Assembly (NCBI GenBank): GCA_037442005.1
Contig: JBBIRA010000001.1
Span: 47,076-111,075, forward strand
Direction: 5' to 3'
Length of the DNA: 64,000 nucleotides
From: Leptospirillum sp037442005
Lineage (GTDB): Bacteria > Nitrospirota > Leptospirillia > Leptospirillales > Leptospirillaceae
The number at the start of each line of letters is the position of its first letter. The stretch's first letter is position 1. Shown in pieces: positions 40,909 to 50,800 of the stretch. The position numbers and the translations under genes were made by a program. The notes beneath the pieces were generated by a model. It had not been told where the DNA came from, searched no databases, and saw nothing but the letters and a program-made list of their open reading frames with translations.

Positions 40909-41915
40909 TTTCGAATGGAGCCATTGCATTGTTGGCCATGGTGGTGGACTGGGTCTTTGAGGAGCGTCTCGCCCCGATCCATCCGGTTGTGCTGATCGGA
41001 CGATGGGGGCGGTTCCTGGAAGAGCTCTTTCTCCGCCATCTGTCTGGGGGACTCCCCCAACGGATTGGCGGAATCCTTCTTCTCCTGCTGGTCTCCTTAC
41101 CTGTTTCTCTCCTCACCTGGTGGCTGATCCGGCTATCGGGTTCTAAAATCTTTGGCAATCTCCTGTCTGTCTATCTGGCCTCTCTGTTTCTGGCGGGAAA
41201 AGGGTTGTATGTGCATGTGCGCGATGTGTTGATCTTTCTTGAAAAAGGGGATCTTCCCGGGGCCCGGACCGCATTGTCCCGGATTGTCGGCCGGGACACC
41301 GCTGGACTCCCTGAACCCGCATTGGCCCGGGGGGCCTTGGAGAGTCTTTCGGAAAACCTGACCGATGCGGTGATCGCTCCACTCTTCTTTCTGATCCTGG
41401 GGGGAGTTCCTCTTCTGGTGTTTTACAAGGCGGTCAGCACGATGGACTCCCAGGTCGGCTACAAGAATGAGCGATATCGTGATCTGGGGTGGGCATCCGC
41501 GAGGATGGATGACTTTCTTGCATTTGTACCGGCAAGGCTGACATTACTGTTGTGTCTGGCTTCAGCCCTGTTCAGTCGAAACAGTGGCTATTCTTTACGC
41601 AAGAGAGCAGGTGTCATGATCCGGGACCGGCTTCTTCACCCGTCACCGAACTCCGGCCACGGGATCGCGGGATATGCGGGTCTTCTGGCCATCTCCCTGG
41701 GGGGCGGGGCATCCTACAGCGGGCAGTGGGTGGAAAAGCCGGTGATCGGAGAAGGATTTCCAAAGCCGGATGCAGGTGCGCTCAGGAAGGCGCTTTTTCT
41801 CTACCGGTATCAGCTTGCGGGCGTTTTCGGTCTGCTTGTCCTCGATGTGGTGATCTTGTTTTCATGGCTCCACCTTTCTCATCCGGCGGGGATTTTAAAC
41901 GAGGGTTCCGGATGA
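40905..41915 (+). CDS. cobD: Adenosylcobinamide-phosphate synthase
   Basis: Membrane enzyme (CobD, called CbiB in Salmonella) that attaches aminopropanol phosphate to cobyric acid. 336 residues with several membrane segments. Motifs: IHPVVLIGRWGRFLE near the start, then ARGALESLSENLTDAVIAPLFF and STMDSQVGYKNERYRDLGWASARMDD. The start is GTG in a GTGA overlap with cobQ; the end is ATGA with the next gene. Confidence 0.93.
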   Translation: MISNGAIALLAMVVDWVFEERLAPIHPVVLIGRWGRFLEELFLRHLSGGLPQRIGGILLLLLVSLPVSLLTWWLIRLSGSKIFGNLLSVYLASLFLAGKGLYVHVRDVLIFLEKGDLPGARTALSRIVGRDTAGLPEPALARGALESLSENLTDAVIAPLFFLILGGVPLLVFYKAVSTMDSQVGYKNERYRDLGWASARMDDFLAFVPARLTLLLCLASALFSRNSGYSLRKRAGVMIRDRLLHPSPNSGHGIAGYAGLLAISLGGGASYSGQWVEKPVIGEGFPKPDAGALRKALFLYRYQLAGVFGLLVLDVVILFSWLHLSHPAGILNEGSG

Positions 41916-42991
41916 GGCGGGGAGGGGAATCGCCAGAGACGGAACCGGTCTGGGATCATGGGGGCGGACTTCCGCTGATCGAAGGGATTGATGCCAGTAC
42001 AACCCTCAACCCTTTTGGCCCCTCCTTTTCTCTTCAAGGGCTGTTACGAGAGAATGAACACAAACTGGCGTACTATCCGGATCCGTTTTCGCAGTCTGTT
42101 TGCCGCTGTCTTTCAGAGGTAACGGGCATTCCGGCTGAGAATATTCTTCCCGGACCGGGGGCGACAGCGCTTCTTTACCGGTTGATCGGATCCCTTTTGC
42201 CCTCCCGGCTTCTTTTGCCGTTTCCGATTTTCTCCGAATACCCGAAAGCCGCCAACACTTTTGGCATTCCGGTCTGTCCGATTGAAGCAGGGGGAGCGCT
42301 ACCAGGATGTCTATGGCCCGTCGACCCGGGATTTTCCCGGACGATTGACCAGGTGCGAAAGGGCGATCTGGTCGTTCTGGTCAATCCGGTGAACCCGACG
42401 GGAGAGGAGCTTTCCCGGGAGATCCTTCAGGATCTTCTCATCCGTCTTGACCATTGTGGGGCCTTCCTTCTTGTGGATGAGTCCTTTCAGGATTTTATTG
42501 GTGAGAGAAGTTCCCTTCTGGGGGAAGTGAAGAGGGGGGCTCCCGGTCTTTTGATCCTGAAAAGCTTTACGAAAAGAACCGGAATCGCGGGTCTTCGGAC
42601 CGGCGTTCTGTTTGGACACGAGGCCACGCTTGACCGGATCCGCCGGGAGATGGGGCCCTGGGCAACCGGGACACTGGAGCAGGAGGTGATGAAATCCTTG
42701 CTGAAAGACCCCGGCGTGTTCAGGGAGCAATGCGTCGGGATCCGGGACAGACTTTCGCAGCTGGCCGCCCTTTTAAGTTTACAGGACCGGATTGTGATAA
42801 CCGGAGCCGGTCCCTTTCTCATGGTGAGAACCGGATGGGGACAAAATGCCGGGACACGGGCACAGGAGTCGCTTCTTTCAGGTGTCAGACTCCGGATTGC
42901 AACCGGGTTCGGTCCGGCCGGTGGAGAGGATTGGGTCAGGGTCGGGTTCCAGGGACTTTTATTTCCCCACCGGATTCTTTCTGTTCTGTAA
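41912..42991 (+). CDS. cobC: Threonine-phosphate decarboxylase-type aminotransferase
   Basis: Class I/II PLP enzyme of 359 residues that should make aminopropanol phosphate from threonine phosphate for CobD (named CobC in Pseudomonas, CobD in Salmonella). INASTTLNPFGP-like DASTTLNPFGPS at the start, PGATALLYRLIGS, NPVNPTGEELSRE, LLVDESFQDFIGE and LKSFTKRTGIAGLRTG with the Schiff-base lysine are diagnostic. The ATG overlaps the cobD stop. The open frame extends far upstream, but only as cobD out of frame. Confidence 0.9.
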   Translation: MRRGGESPETEPVWDHGGGLPLIEGIDASTTLNPFGPSFSLQGLLRENEHKLAYYPDPFSQSVCRCLSEVTGIPAENILPGPGATALLYRLIGSLLPSRLLLPFPIFSEYPKAANTFGIPVCPIEAGGALPGCLWPVDPGFSRTIDQVRKGDLVVLVNPVNPTGEELSREILQDLLIRLDHCGAFLLVDESFQDFIGERSSLLGEVKRGAPGLLILKSFTKRTGIAGLRTGVLFGHEATLDRIRREMGPWATGTLEQEVMKSLLKDPGVFREQCVGIRDRLSQLAALLSLQDRIVITGAGPFLMVRTGWGQNAGTRAQESLLSGVRLRIATGFGPAGGEDWVRVGFQGLLFPHRILSVL

Positions 42992-43070
42992 TCTTTCCGG
43001 CAGGGGATTTTTCAGAAAGTGATGTGATCTGAAACAAACATCTCTCTCCTGTTCAAATTGAGTATCCCTG

Positions 43071-43079
43071 TGGTATGAT
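43071..43079 (+). promoter_or_regulatory. Extended -10 promoter before the MerR-type gene
   Basis: TGGTATGAT (TG at 43071, TATGAT at 43074-43079) is an extended -10 element. The -35 region (TTCAAA near 43052) is poor. Confidence 0.3.
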
Positions 43080-43235
43080 TAGAAGAACCTTTAACGATCT
43101 CAGGGTTTAAACGTCAAAAGCGTGTTTTTTATTTCTCTTGGGTGTATTCAGGGAATTTCGTCCTTTTGACAGAGCGATTCCTTTCCGGAGCAAAGTATAT
43201 ATTTCAGCAATAATCTCAACTTCAAGGAGGTGGCC

Positions 43236-43442
43236 ATGGCAGGAGCCAAAAAGAAAGAACCCGTCAAATCAGAGCCGTTTTCAAAACTGTTGTCTGTGAA
43301 GGAAGTGGCCGAGATTCTGGGAGTTTCTCCCGTGACAATCCGTTCATGGGACAAGAACGGGAAGATCCGGACAATCCGGACCCCCGGGAATCAGAGACGG
43401 ATCCCGGAGGAAGAGCTTCGCCGGATTATGGGGAACACCTGA
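43236..43442 (+). CDS. Small MerR/excisionase-type DNA-binding protein
   Basis: A 68-residue protein: LLSVKEVAEILGVSPVTIRSWDKNGKIRTIRTPGNQRRIPEEELRRIMG is a complete MerR-type winged helix without sensor domain, like BldC- or excisionase-type proteins. AAGGAGG lies five bases before the ATG at 43236. It is free-standing, with its own strong terminator just downstream, so it is likely expressed alone. No integrase is nearby, so a role as phage excisionase is unlikely; a global BldC-like regulator is a reasonable guess. Confidence 0.82.
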   Translation: MAGAKKKEPVKSEPFSKLLSVKEVAEILGVSPVTIRSWDKNGKIRTIRTPGNQRRIPEEELRRIMGNT

Positions 43443-43470
43443 CCCTTTCTCTTCGGGTTGATGAAGTCAG

Positions 43471-43505
43471 AGGCCTGCCCGGTTGATCCGGCAGGCCTTT
43501 TTTTT
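43471..43505 (+). terminator. Strong Rho-independent terminator
   Basis: AGGCCTGCC at 43471-43479 pairs perfectly with GGCAGGCCT at 43490-43498, followed by an eight-plus T run to 43505. It ends the small DNA-binding gene. Confidence 0.9.
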
Positions 43506-43634
43506 GGAGGGGCAGTGGAAACTTGGATTTTGTCTCGGGGATGCTTAGGATAGATCCGTTTCGTCAGGTGATTCTCAAATGAAGAAGAAATGTCAGAAAT
43601 CGATGGTGGTCAAGTGGCTAAAGAAGGGATAGAG

Positions 43635-45047
43635 ATGAACGAAGAAAAGACTCAGATGGGGAATGTCCGCCGGGAAACCGACAGCATGGGGGCGATTGAT
43701 GTTCCGGCCGATCGACTGTGGGGGGCCCAGACCCAGCGCTCCCTCCACCATTTTTCGATCGGACAGGACCGTATGCCGATTCCGGTGATCCGGGCAATGG
43801 GAATGCTGAAAAAATCCGCTGCCATTGCCAATCGGGATCTGGGGAAGTTACCGGCAGAGAAGGCGGAGCTGATCATCCAGGCGGCCGATGAGGTGATTTC
43901 CGGAATGCTTGACGCAGAGTTTCCTCTTTTTGTCTGGCAGACCGGTTCCGGTACCCAGACCAACATGAATGTCAATGAAGTCATTGCCAACCGGGCCATT
44001 CAGCTGGCGGGGGGCGTGGTGGGCTCGAAGAACCCCGTTCATCCGAATGATCATGTGAATATGTCCCAGTCCTCAAATGACACCTTTCCGACGGCCATGC
44101 ATGTCGCTTCAGTCATTGCCCTTTCCAGCCGGCTTTTTCCCGCACTGGATCTGTTGAAAGAGGCCCTTGAGAAACGCGTTTCCGAGTTTTCAAAACTCAT
44201 CAAGATTGGCCGGACCCATTTAATGGATGCGGTTCCGCTGACACTGGGACAGGAATTTTCAGGCTATGTGGCCCAGCTTGAGTCGGCCAGGGCGAATCTC
44301 CTCTATTCGATGGGACCTCTTTACCGGTTGGCCATCGGCGGGACAGCGGTCGGGACCGGGCTCAATACCCATCCTGAGTTTTCCGGGCGCGTGTCCGCTG
44401 AACTGGCACGGATGACCGGCTATCCGTTTCTGTCGGCGCCGAACAAGTTTATGGCGCTTTCCTCGCATGACGAGCTGGTGATGGCCAGCGGGGCGCTGAA
44501 GGGGCTTGCCGCTTCCCTCATGAAGATTGCGAACGATCTTCGGTGGATGGGGTCCGGGCCCCGATGCGGGCTGGCTGAGATCTTCCTGCCGGAGAACGAA
44601 CCGGGAAGCTCGATTATGCCTGGAAAGGTCAATCCGACCCAGTGTGAAGCCCTGACAATGATTGCGGTTCAGGTGATGGGAAACGATGCGGCGATCGGGT
44701 TTGCCGGATCCCAGGGAAATTTTGAGCTGAATGTTTTTAAACCGGTGATGGTGATGAACTTTCTCCATTCAGTCGAGATCCTGTCGGATGGAATGACAAG
44801 CTTCAGACGCTTTGCCGTGGAAGGTCTCCGGCCGAATGTAAAGCGGCTTCAGGAGTCGGTTCAGAACTCCCTGATGCTGGTCACGGCTCTGTCTCCCCAT
44901 ATCGGCTATGACAAGTCGGCCAAAGTGGCCCATGTGGCCTTTGAGGAGAATCTTTCCCTCAAAGAAGCCGCCGTCAGGCTTGGTTTCCTGTCGGCAGAGG
45001 ATTTCGACCGTTTTGTCCGTCCGGAAAAAATGCTTGGTCCCGAATGA
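43635..45047 (+). CDS. fumC: Fumarate hydratase, class II
   Basis: Iron-independent tetrameric fumarase, converting fumarate to malate in the citric acid cycle. With ATG at 43635 it has 470 residues, close to E. coli FumC. Motifs are DRLWGAQTQRSLHHF, GSGTQTNMNVNEVIANRA, NMSQSSNDTFPTAMH, GRTHLMDAVPLTLGQEF and GSSIMPGKVNPTQCE (the superfamily signature). GAAGGGATAGAG precedes this ATG; ATG at 43590 is possible but lacks such a site. Confidence 0.95.
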   Translation: MNEEKTQMGNVRRETDSMGAIDVPADRLWGAQTQRSLHHFSIGQDRMPIPVIRAMGMLKKSAAIANRDLGKLPAEKAELIIQAADEVISGMLDAEFPLFVWQTGSGTQTNMNVNEVIANRAIQLAGGVVGSKNPVHPNDHVNMSQSSNDTFPTAMHVASVIALSSRLFPALDLLKEALEKRVSEFSKLIKIGRTHLMDAVPLTLGQEFSGYVAQLESARANLLYSMGPLYRLAIGGTAVGTGLNTHPEFSGRVSAELARMTGYPFLSAPNKFMALSSHDELVMASGALKGLAASLMKIANDLRWMGSGPRCGLAEIFLPENEPGSSIMPGKVNPTQCEALTMIAVQVMGNDAAIGFAGSQGNFELNVFKPVMVMNFLHSVEILSDGMTSFRRFAVEGLRPNVKRLQESVQNSLMLVTALSPHIGYDKSAKVAHVAFEENLSLKEAAVRLGFLSAEDFDRFVRPEKMLGPE

Positions 45048-45325
45048 TCCCTGAGGCCGGGGCTCAAGGGTTCCGGGCCTTCCCTTCGGGGACCCTTTCC
45101 GTGGGATCCTGTGAAAGAATGTGAAACAATACACCGGATGTTTTTTGAACCGCGCTGTTGCAATCCAAAAAGAGAAAACGGTATAGTATGGCCTTGCCCG
45201 GAAGGCGTCATGGATGAGAAGTGGATTCCTCTAATTTTTCAATCCTTGCCTGATTGCTTTCTTTATCCCTGAAAAGAGGCTTTTCCTCAGGGTTTTCCTC
45301 CCGGCAAAGATCGTTAATGGACATT

Positions 45326-45402
45326 CGGGGCGTAGCGCAGCTTGGTAGCGCACACCGTTCGGGACGGTGGGGTCGAAGGTTCAAATCCTTTCGCCCCGAC
45401 CA
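45326..45402 (+). tRNA. tRNA-Pro (anticodon CGG)
   Basis: A 77-base cloverleaf. The acceptor stem CGGGGCG (45326-45332) pairs with CGCCCCG (45392-45398). The D arm is AGCGCAGCTTGGTAGCGC. The anticodon stem ACCGT/ACGGT holds the loop TTCGGGA-like sequence with anticodon CGG. The T arm contains GGTTCAAATCC. Discriminator A and encoded CCA follow (45399-45402). Confidence 0.96.
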
Positions 45403-45512
45403 TGCTCCAAAGACAACATCCCTCGAGTTTCCTTCTTTTCCGTATGATCGTTGTCACTCGTTTCTGATCGTCTGTTGATTCTCCTGTTTTGATGTCCCAG
45501 AGGGGGTGCCGA

Positions 45513-45836
45513 ATGTCGTCACCATCAGGGCCGGCGCGCTATCCGACAACTGCCGTCAGTGAATCGATTGTCGTCTCCGGTCTGGTTCAGGGCGTTGGGT
45601 ATCGGGCCTTTTCTGTGTCCCATGCACAGCGGTTGGGGTTGTGGGGACTTGTCAGGAATCAGTCAGACGGGACGGTTCTGATTCTGGTGCAGGGACTTCC
45701 CGATGCCATCGATACCTTTATCGAAGTTCTTCAGAAAGGTCCCTCCGGAAGCCGGGTTGACTGTCTGCTCCGATCCTCCCTGGGCGTTGCCACGGAGCCG
45801 GGCGGACCCTTCATCATTGACAGGGAGTGCTCATGA
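45513..45836 (+). CDS. acyP: Acylphosphatase
   Basis: Small hydrolase of acyl phosphates, about 107 residues. SIVVSGLVQGVGYRAFSVSHAQRLGLWGLVRNQSDGTV carries the catalytic Arg (GYR) and Asn (RNQSDG) of the family. The usual C-terminal strand (GPFIIDRE) is present. AGAGGGGGTGCCGA precedes the ATG at 45513; about 15 extra residues precede the conserved fold. Its stop overlaps the sigma-factor start (ATGA). Confidence 0.9.
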   Translation: MSSPSGPARYPTTAVSESIVVSGLVQGVGYRAFSVSHAQRLGLWGLVRNQSDGTVLILVQGLPDAIDTFIEVLQKGPSGSRVDCLLRSSLGVATEPGGPFIIDRECS

Positions 45837-46909
45837 CCGATACACCTGTTCCGATCAAGGAGGATCTTCCGGAAGACCCGGACCCCTCTTTTCTTCTGGC
45901 CGCTGAGGATGAAGCTTCTGGAGAGCCTCTGGAAAAATCGGAAGAGCTGATTGACCGGGAAGGACTCTCTGCACTGGGCGCGTACCTTCAGAACATGAGG
46001 GGGGCAGATCTTCTTTCACGGGAAGAGGAGGTGTCTTTGTCCCTTCGCATGAGAAACGGGGATGAGTCGGCGCGTGAAGCGATGATCCTCTCCAATCTCA
46101 GGCTTGTTGTCTCGATTGCCAGAAGGTTTTCTGATCGCGGACTGCCGATGGAGGACCTGATTGAAGAGGGCAACCTGGGGCTCATGAAGGCGGTTGACCG
46201 CTTTAACCCGGATCTCGGGTTCCGCTTCAGTACCTATGCCACCTGGTGGATCCGTCAATCCATCGAGCGGGCGCTGTTCAATCAGGCCCATATGATCCGT
46301 CTTCCCATCCACCTGATGGAAAAAATCAATTCCTCACTGGCCAGAAGAGAGCATCTCCTGTCGAAGGGGGAAGATCCCGGTACCGATGTGCTGAGCGACC
46401 ATCCGGAGCTGCTCTCGCTTCTCCGGGAACCGTTGTCTCTCGATGTGCCCATCGGAGACCGGGAGGACGGATCGCTTCTGGATATTCTGGAAGATACGGA
46501 AGGAATGTCGGCGATCCGTCTGATTGAGGCCAAGGAGGACCGGGACCTGATTCTCCGCTGTCTGTCTATCCTCCGGGAAAATGAGCGCCGGGTAGTCGAG
46601 CTTCGCTTCGGTCTGTCGGAGGAGTCTTTTTCCCGGCCGGAGGTGACAGAGGCGAAGGTTCGTTCCCGCCGGGTCAGCTCGAATGGGGAGATCCGGAAAA
46701 GAAAGGACCGGCTGGAAGGGATGACGCTTGAAGCGGTTGGCCGTATTCTGGGAGTGACCCGGGAACGGGTCCGTCAGATCGAATCCCATGCGCTGGCCAA
46801 AATGCGTTCCTACCTCGAGCACCCCGAAGCCCATGGCCGGACTTCGTCTCATCGGGGACACGAATCTCGAATCAACAATGAGGATAACAGGAGAAAGGGT
46901 ATTTCTTAA
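45833..46909 (+). CDS. RpoD/RpoS-type sigma factor with a region 4 insertion
   Basis: A sigma-70 family factor of 358 residues. Region 1.2 is DLLSREEEVSLSLRMRNGD. Region 2 is NLRLVVSIARRFSDRGLPMEDLIEEGNLGLMKAVDRF and FRFSTYATWWIRQSIERAL. Region 3 starts RLPIHLMEKIN. Region 4 has ENERRVVELRFGL and, after about 30 extra basic residues, TLEAVGRILGVTRERVRQIE. The acidic N-terminus is short, so it is an alternative RpoS-like factor rather than the housekeeping one. The extra residues (about 262-297 of the protein) sit between 4.1 and 4.2. It overlaps acyP upstream and apt downstream (TAATG). Confidence 0.9.
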   Translation: MTDTPVPIKEDLPEDPDPSFLLAAEDEASGEPLEKSEELIDREGLSALGAYLQNMRGADLLSREEEVSLSLRMRNGDESAREAMILSNLRLVVSIARRFSDRGLPMEDLIEEGNLGLMKAVDRFNPDLGFRFSTYATWWIRQSIERALFNQAHMIRLPIHLMEKINSSLARREHLLSKGEDPGTDVLSDHPELLSLLREPLSLDVPIGDREDGSLLDILEDTEGMSAIRLIEAKEDRDLILRCLSILRENERRVVELRFGLSEESFSRPEVTEAKVRSRRVSSNGEIRKRKDRLEGMTLEAVGRILGVTRERVRQIESHALAKMRSYLEHPEAHGRTSSHRGHESRINNEDNRRKGIS

Positions 46910-47427
46910 TGGATTTTGATAAAATTGTTCGCCGTGTACCGGATTTTCCCAAAAAAGGAATTCTCTTTTACGATTTGATGCCTGTCTTTTCTGATTCCGC
47001 CGCTTTTCGTGAGTTGATCCGTCAGATGTCATCCCCCTATATGACAAATCCTGTCAGCTGTGTCGTTGGCATTGAGGCGCGGGGATTTATTTTAGGCGCA
47101 CCGATTGCGGACAGGATCGGGGCCGGTTTTGTTCCGGTGCGGAAAAAGGGAAAACTTCCGGGTCAGGTCGCCCAATTGACCTATCAGCTGGAATACGGAA
47201 CGGATACGCTTGAGATCCAGAAGGGAGCGATTAAACCGGGAAATACCGTTCTTCTGGTGGATGATCTTCTGGCAACAGGGGGAACAGCCAGAGCGGCGAT
47301 CGATCTCATTTGCAGTCAGGGGGGGAATGTCGTCTGTGTCTCGGTGGCGGCTGAGCTGACGGGAATCGGAGGTCGTGAAAAAGTCTCTCCTGTCGAGATC
47401 CGTTCCATTCTGGTCTACCCGGCTTAA
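46909..47427 (+). CDS. apt: Adenine phosphoribosyltransferase
   Basis: Purine salvage: adenine plus PRPP to AMP. 172 residues. VRRVPDFPKKGILFYDLMPVF is the Apt start. GIEARGFILGAPIADRIGAGFVPVRKKGKLP and the PRPP motif VLLVDDLLATGGTARAA are diagnostic. The ATG overlaps the stop of the sigma factor gene. Confidence 0.95.
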   Translation: MDFDKIVRRVPDFPKKGILFYDLMPVFSDSAAFRELIRQMSSPYMTNPVSCVVGIEARGFILGAPIADRIGAGFVPVRKKGKLPGQVAQLTYQLEYGTDTLEIQKGAIKPGNTVLLVDDLLATGGTARAAIDLICSQGGNVVCVSVAAELTGIGGREKVSPVEIRSILVYPA

Positions 47428-47448
47428 CTCTCTTTAAAGGATGGATGT

Positions 47449-47757
47449 GTGATTCTCTATACGGTCATTATTCGCTATTCAAAGCCAAAAGAAGAGGTGT
47501 TGGCGGTTGTTGATGCCCACCGGAGCTATCTTGACCTGTTTGTAGGGGGAATGCTTCTGGCTTCAGGTCCCGTCGAGTCAGGGGATGGAGGGATTCTCTG
47601 GGTTCGGGCGAACAGTCGGGAAGAAGTTCAGGAGATGATTGCCAAAGACCCCTATGTTCTGGCAGATGTGGCCCATTATACCGTGTTGGTTTTTGAGGTC
47701 AAAAAATTGGCACCCGGCTTGTCCGACGTGCTTCTTGGCGAGGGGCTTTCGGCCTGA
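47449..47757 (+). CDS. YciI-family protein
   Basis: A 102-residue ferredoxin-like alpha/beta protein of the YciI group: VVDAHRSYLDLFVGGMLLASGPVESGDGGILWVRANSREEVQEMIAKDPYVLADVAHYTV. The His-Asp pattern (DAHRSYL and AKDPY) matches the putative active site. The physiological reaction of most members is unknown. GTG start at 47449, 21 bases after apt. A strong terminator follows. Confidence 0.9.
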   Translation: MILYTVIIRYSKPKEEVLAVVDAHRSYLDLFVGGMLLASGPVESGDGGILWVRANSREEVQEMIAKDPYVLADVAHYTVLVFEVKKLAPGLSDVLLGEGLSA

Positions 47758-47786
47758 ACGGCAAAAAAGAAAACGGAAACGGGTGA

Positions 47787-47822
47787 CCCCTCCGGAAGGA
47801 TTGCTCCGGAGGGGCTTTTTTT
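47787..47822 (+). terminator. Strong Rho-independent terminator
   Basis: CCCCTCCGGA at 47787-47796 pairs perfectly with TCCGGAGGGG at 47805-47814, followed by CTTTTTTT. It ends the acyP-sigma-apt-YciI operon and touches the end of convergent gltB. Confidence 0.92.
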
Positions 47823-50800
47823 ATTCGGTTGATACCGTCTGCTCGACCTGCAAGGCCTCAGGAATGATCCTGACAAAGTATTTCCGGATCTCGAGCCGGC
47901 TGATGCCGGCCAGCCATGAGGCTTCTTCTTCCTGCCCTGAGGCTGAAATCTCCTGCTGATAGTCGCCGATCAGTTCGCGGATGATCGTCTCGTCTTCTTT
48001 TGCAGGCGGCAGGATCAGGACTTTTGACCCACGGGCAATCCTTCTGCGGATGGCCGCCTCGTCGAATCCCCATTCCGGTTGTTTCAGCAGATAAACGGTT
48101 CCACCGGTCATTCCGGCACAGATCCATGGTCCGGGGTCGCCCAGAACCAGCGCCCGTCCGTTGGTCATGTATTCAAAGGCGAATCCCTTCATGTTCGAAT
48201 GGATTCCCAGGTGTCCCACATGGTCGTTGATGGGGGCGGTGATCCGGCCTCCGATGACCATTTCCGCGCCGGATAAACGGATGCCCGCCCTTGAATCGCA
48301 ATCTCCCTGGATCAGGAACCGTCCGCCCTGGGCACCGTAGGCCAGAGACTTTCCGACCGAGCCGTCAACGTACTGTCCGTTCCCGTTTTTGGCTTTGAGC
48401 ACCACAATCCGTCCGGCCATGGCCCCTTTTCCCACGCCGTCCTGGGCACCACCGTTGACCCGGATGGTCATGTTTCCCTTGATGAAGGCGCCCATCCCGT
48501 TTCCGGTGACGGATCCATGGTTGATCGATACGGTGACCATGGGATGGTTCGGGTATTCACGGTGAAGGACGCCGGAGAGATGGGTCCCGATGTTTCTGTC
48601 CATGGACGTGGTCCGGTCGACCTGGATCTCCACGGCCCGGGGATGTTGGCGAAGAGAACGCTCGACTTCCGCGGTGATCTTTTCTCCTAATGTAAAGGCG
48701 CCATCCTGAGGAGCAACCCCGCAGAACCCCTCCGGATCCGGATTGTAGGAGGAGGGATTTAAGAGAGGCGTCAGGTCGATCTTGTCAAAGTGTCGTATCT
48801 GGATCAGATGACCGGTCTGACCGACGATGGACTGGCCACGGGAGATGCCCGCTTCGGCCATCAGCCTCCGGAGGTCTTCCGCCATCCCCGTGAAGAAATG
48901 TTTGAGTTGTCTCACGGAAAACTCGAAATCCCTCGGAACGAACCGTTTGAGCCCATGATCGTGTGCCTGCTCTTCGGTTTCGATCTGGGTTGCGATCCCC
49001 ACATGGCAGGTGTCCATCTGACATTCCCGGCAGATGGTGCATCCGATGGCCACCATGGGAAGCGTCCCGAATCCGACCCTGTTTGCCCCGAGACACATGA
49101 CTTTCAGCGCGTCACTGGAGGATTTGAGCCCTCCATCGGCCCAGATTTCGACCTTGTCCCGAAGTCCTGCGTATAACAGGGCCCGATGGACCTCTGTCAC
49201 CCCGATTTCGACGGGAAGTCCCACATACCGGAGTGCGTGCATCCTGGCGGCACCGGTTCCTCCATCGAACCCGCTGACCGCGATGATATCGGCTCCGGCT
49301 TTTGCAATGCCGATGCCGATGGTTCCGATGCCGGAGATCACCGGAACCTTCACCGCCACGCGTACCTTGGGATTGGCGCTTTTAAGCTCGGCCACCAGCT
49401 GGGCCAGATCCTCGATCGAATAGAGATCATGGTTGTTGGAGGGGGAAATCAGGTCCACTCCGGTGGTGGCTTTGCGAGCCTTGGCGACTTTTGCCGACAC
49501 CTTTTTCCCGGGGAGGTGTCCTCCTTCGCCGGGTTTGGCCCCCTGACCGATCTTGATTTCGACCAGGTTCGAAGAGTTCAGAAGCGCGATATTGACGCCA
49601 AACCGTCCGGAGGCGATCTGCTGACCGCGACTCTTGGGGTATTTTCCGATGATATCGAGAATTTCACCGCCTTCACCATTCAGGCAGATGATGTTCATCT
49701 GTTCGGCCGCTTCGGCGTAAGCGCGGTAAGCGACCTCCCCCTGGGAGCCGAAAGACATGGAGCTGATAATAAAGGGGGTGGACTGCTCTCCGACGGACAG
49801 ATCGACGGACTCAGCGGGAATGGTGTTTTTTCCCGGTGCAATATCCAGAAGGTGCCGGAGCGAAATGGGGTTTTCGCTCTCCACGGCATTCAGTTTTTCC
49901 TGGTATTTCGAGTAGGGCTCTTTCTGGTTGGCGACGTCTCCGGCCAGTTTCCAGACTTTGGGGTAAAGATGATAGGTTTTGGAAAGCTTCTCGACCTTCT
50001 CCCCTTGAAAATAGGGAGCCCGTGATCGGGCTTCCTGCTCAAGCCGGTCGAGTGACAGTCCGGCTTTTTCGCCACCCAGAAAATGAGGGGTGGCAAACAG
50101 CTCCGACAGTTCAAGTCCGACGCCGATGGAGGAGAACAGCCGGCCATACCCTCTCATTTCATGAATCCCCATGGTGGAGATCACTTTTTCGATGCCTTTT
50201 TTCAGGGCGCCAACGACATTTTCAATGCGTTTTTCACGCTCATCGGGGTCCTGGATCTTTTCCCCCTTGACCGGGGTAATGGCTGTCTCAAACAAAAGAT
50301 GGGGGTTGATGGCATCAGCCCCGATGGCAAAGGTGAAAATCGTGTCGTGCAAATTCCTGATCGCCCCCGAGTGGACAATGATCGACAGGTTTCTCCGGAG
50401 ATTGGGGGTGTTCCCGACCGGTGGGGATTTTCTTAAGGCTCTGTCGACAAGCGCTGTGGTCAGGGCGGGTTCGATCCAGAAATGTCCGGGCATAAGGGCC
50501 CGGGAGTCATCGATGATCAGGATTTCGGCTCCCGAACGCGCATGGTCGATCGCTTCCCGGGAAATCCGGTCCAGCGCTTCTTTCAGGGACTCTTTTTCCG
50601 TAAAGGTCGAGGAAATGGTCCGGATATGATCCTTCGGAAAGTGACGGGGGAGATCTTCCAGAAGATGGATCCCGAGTCTTTCCGCCAGCGCCCGGTAGCG
50701 ATCGGTGGGGAGCAGTGGATCGCCGATGTTTCCACCAAGAAGGATCGGCAGGGCCAGGTCGAGTCCTCTCGGTGTGTGCACCGTGTTTCCGAACAGCGGT

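Noticed and set aside
41552..41911. 120-codon N-terminal extension of cobC
   Set aside because: It is the cobD gene read in another frame; the real start is the ATGA overlap at 41912.
43236..43442. Prophage excisionase
   Set aside because: No integrase, attachment repeat or phage gene lies near it; a chromosomal MerR/BldC-type regulator is more likely.
45326..45402. tRNA-Pro as an integration site
   Set aside because: No integrase or direct repeat of the tRNA end was found downstream; the genes after it are ordinary housekeeping genes.
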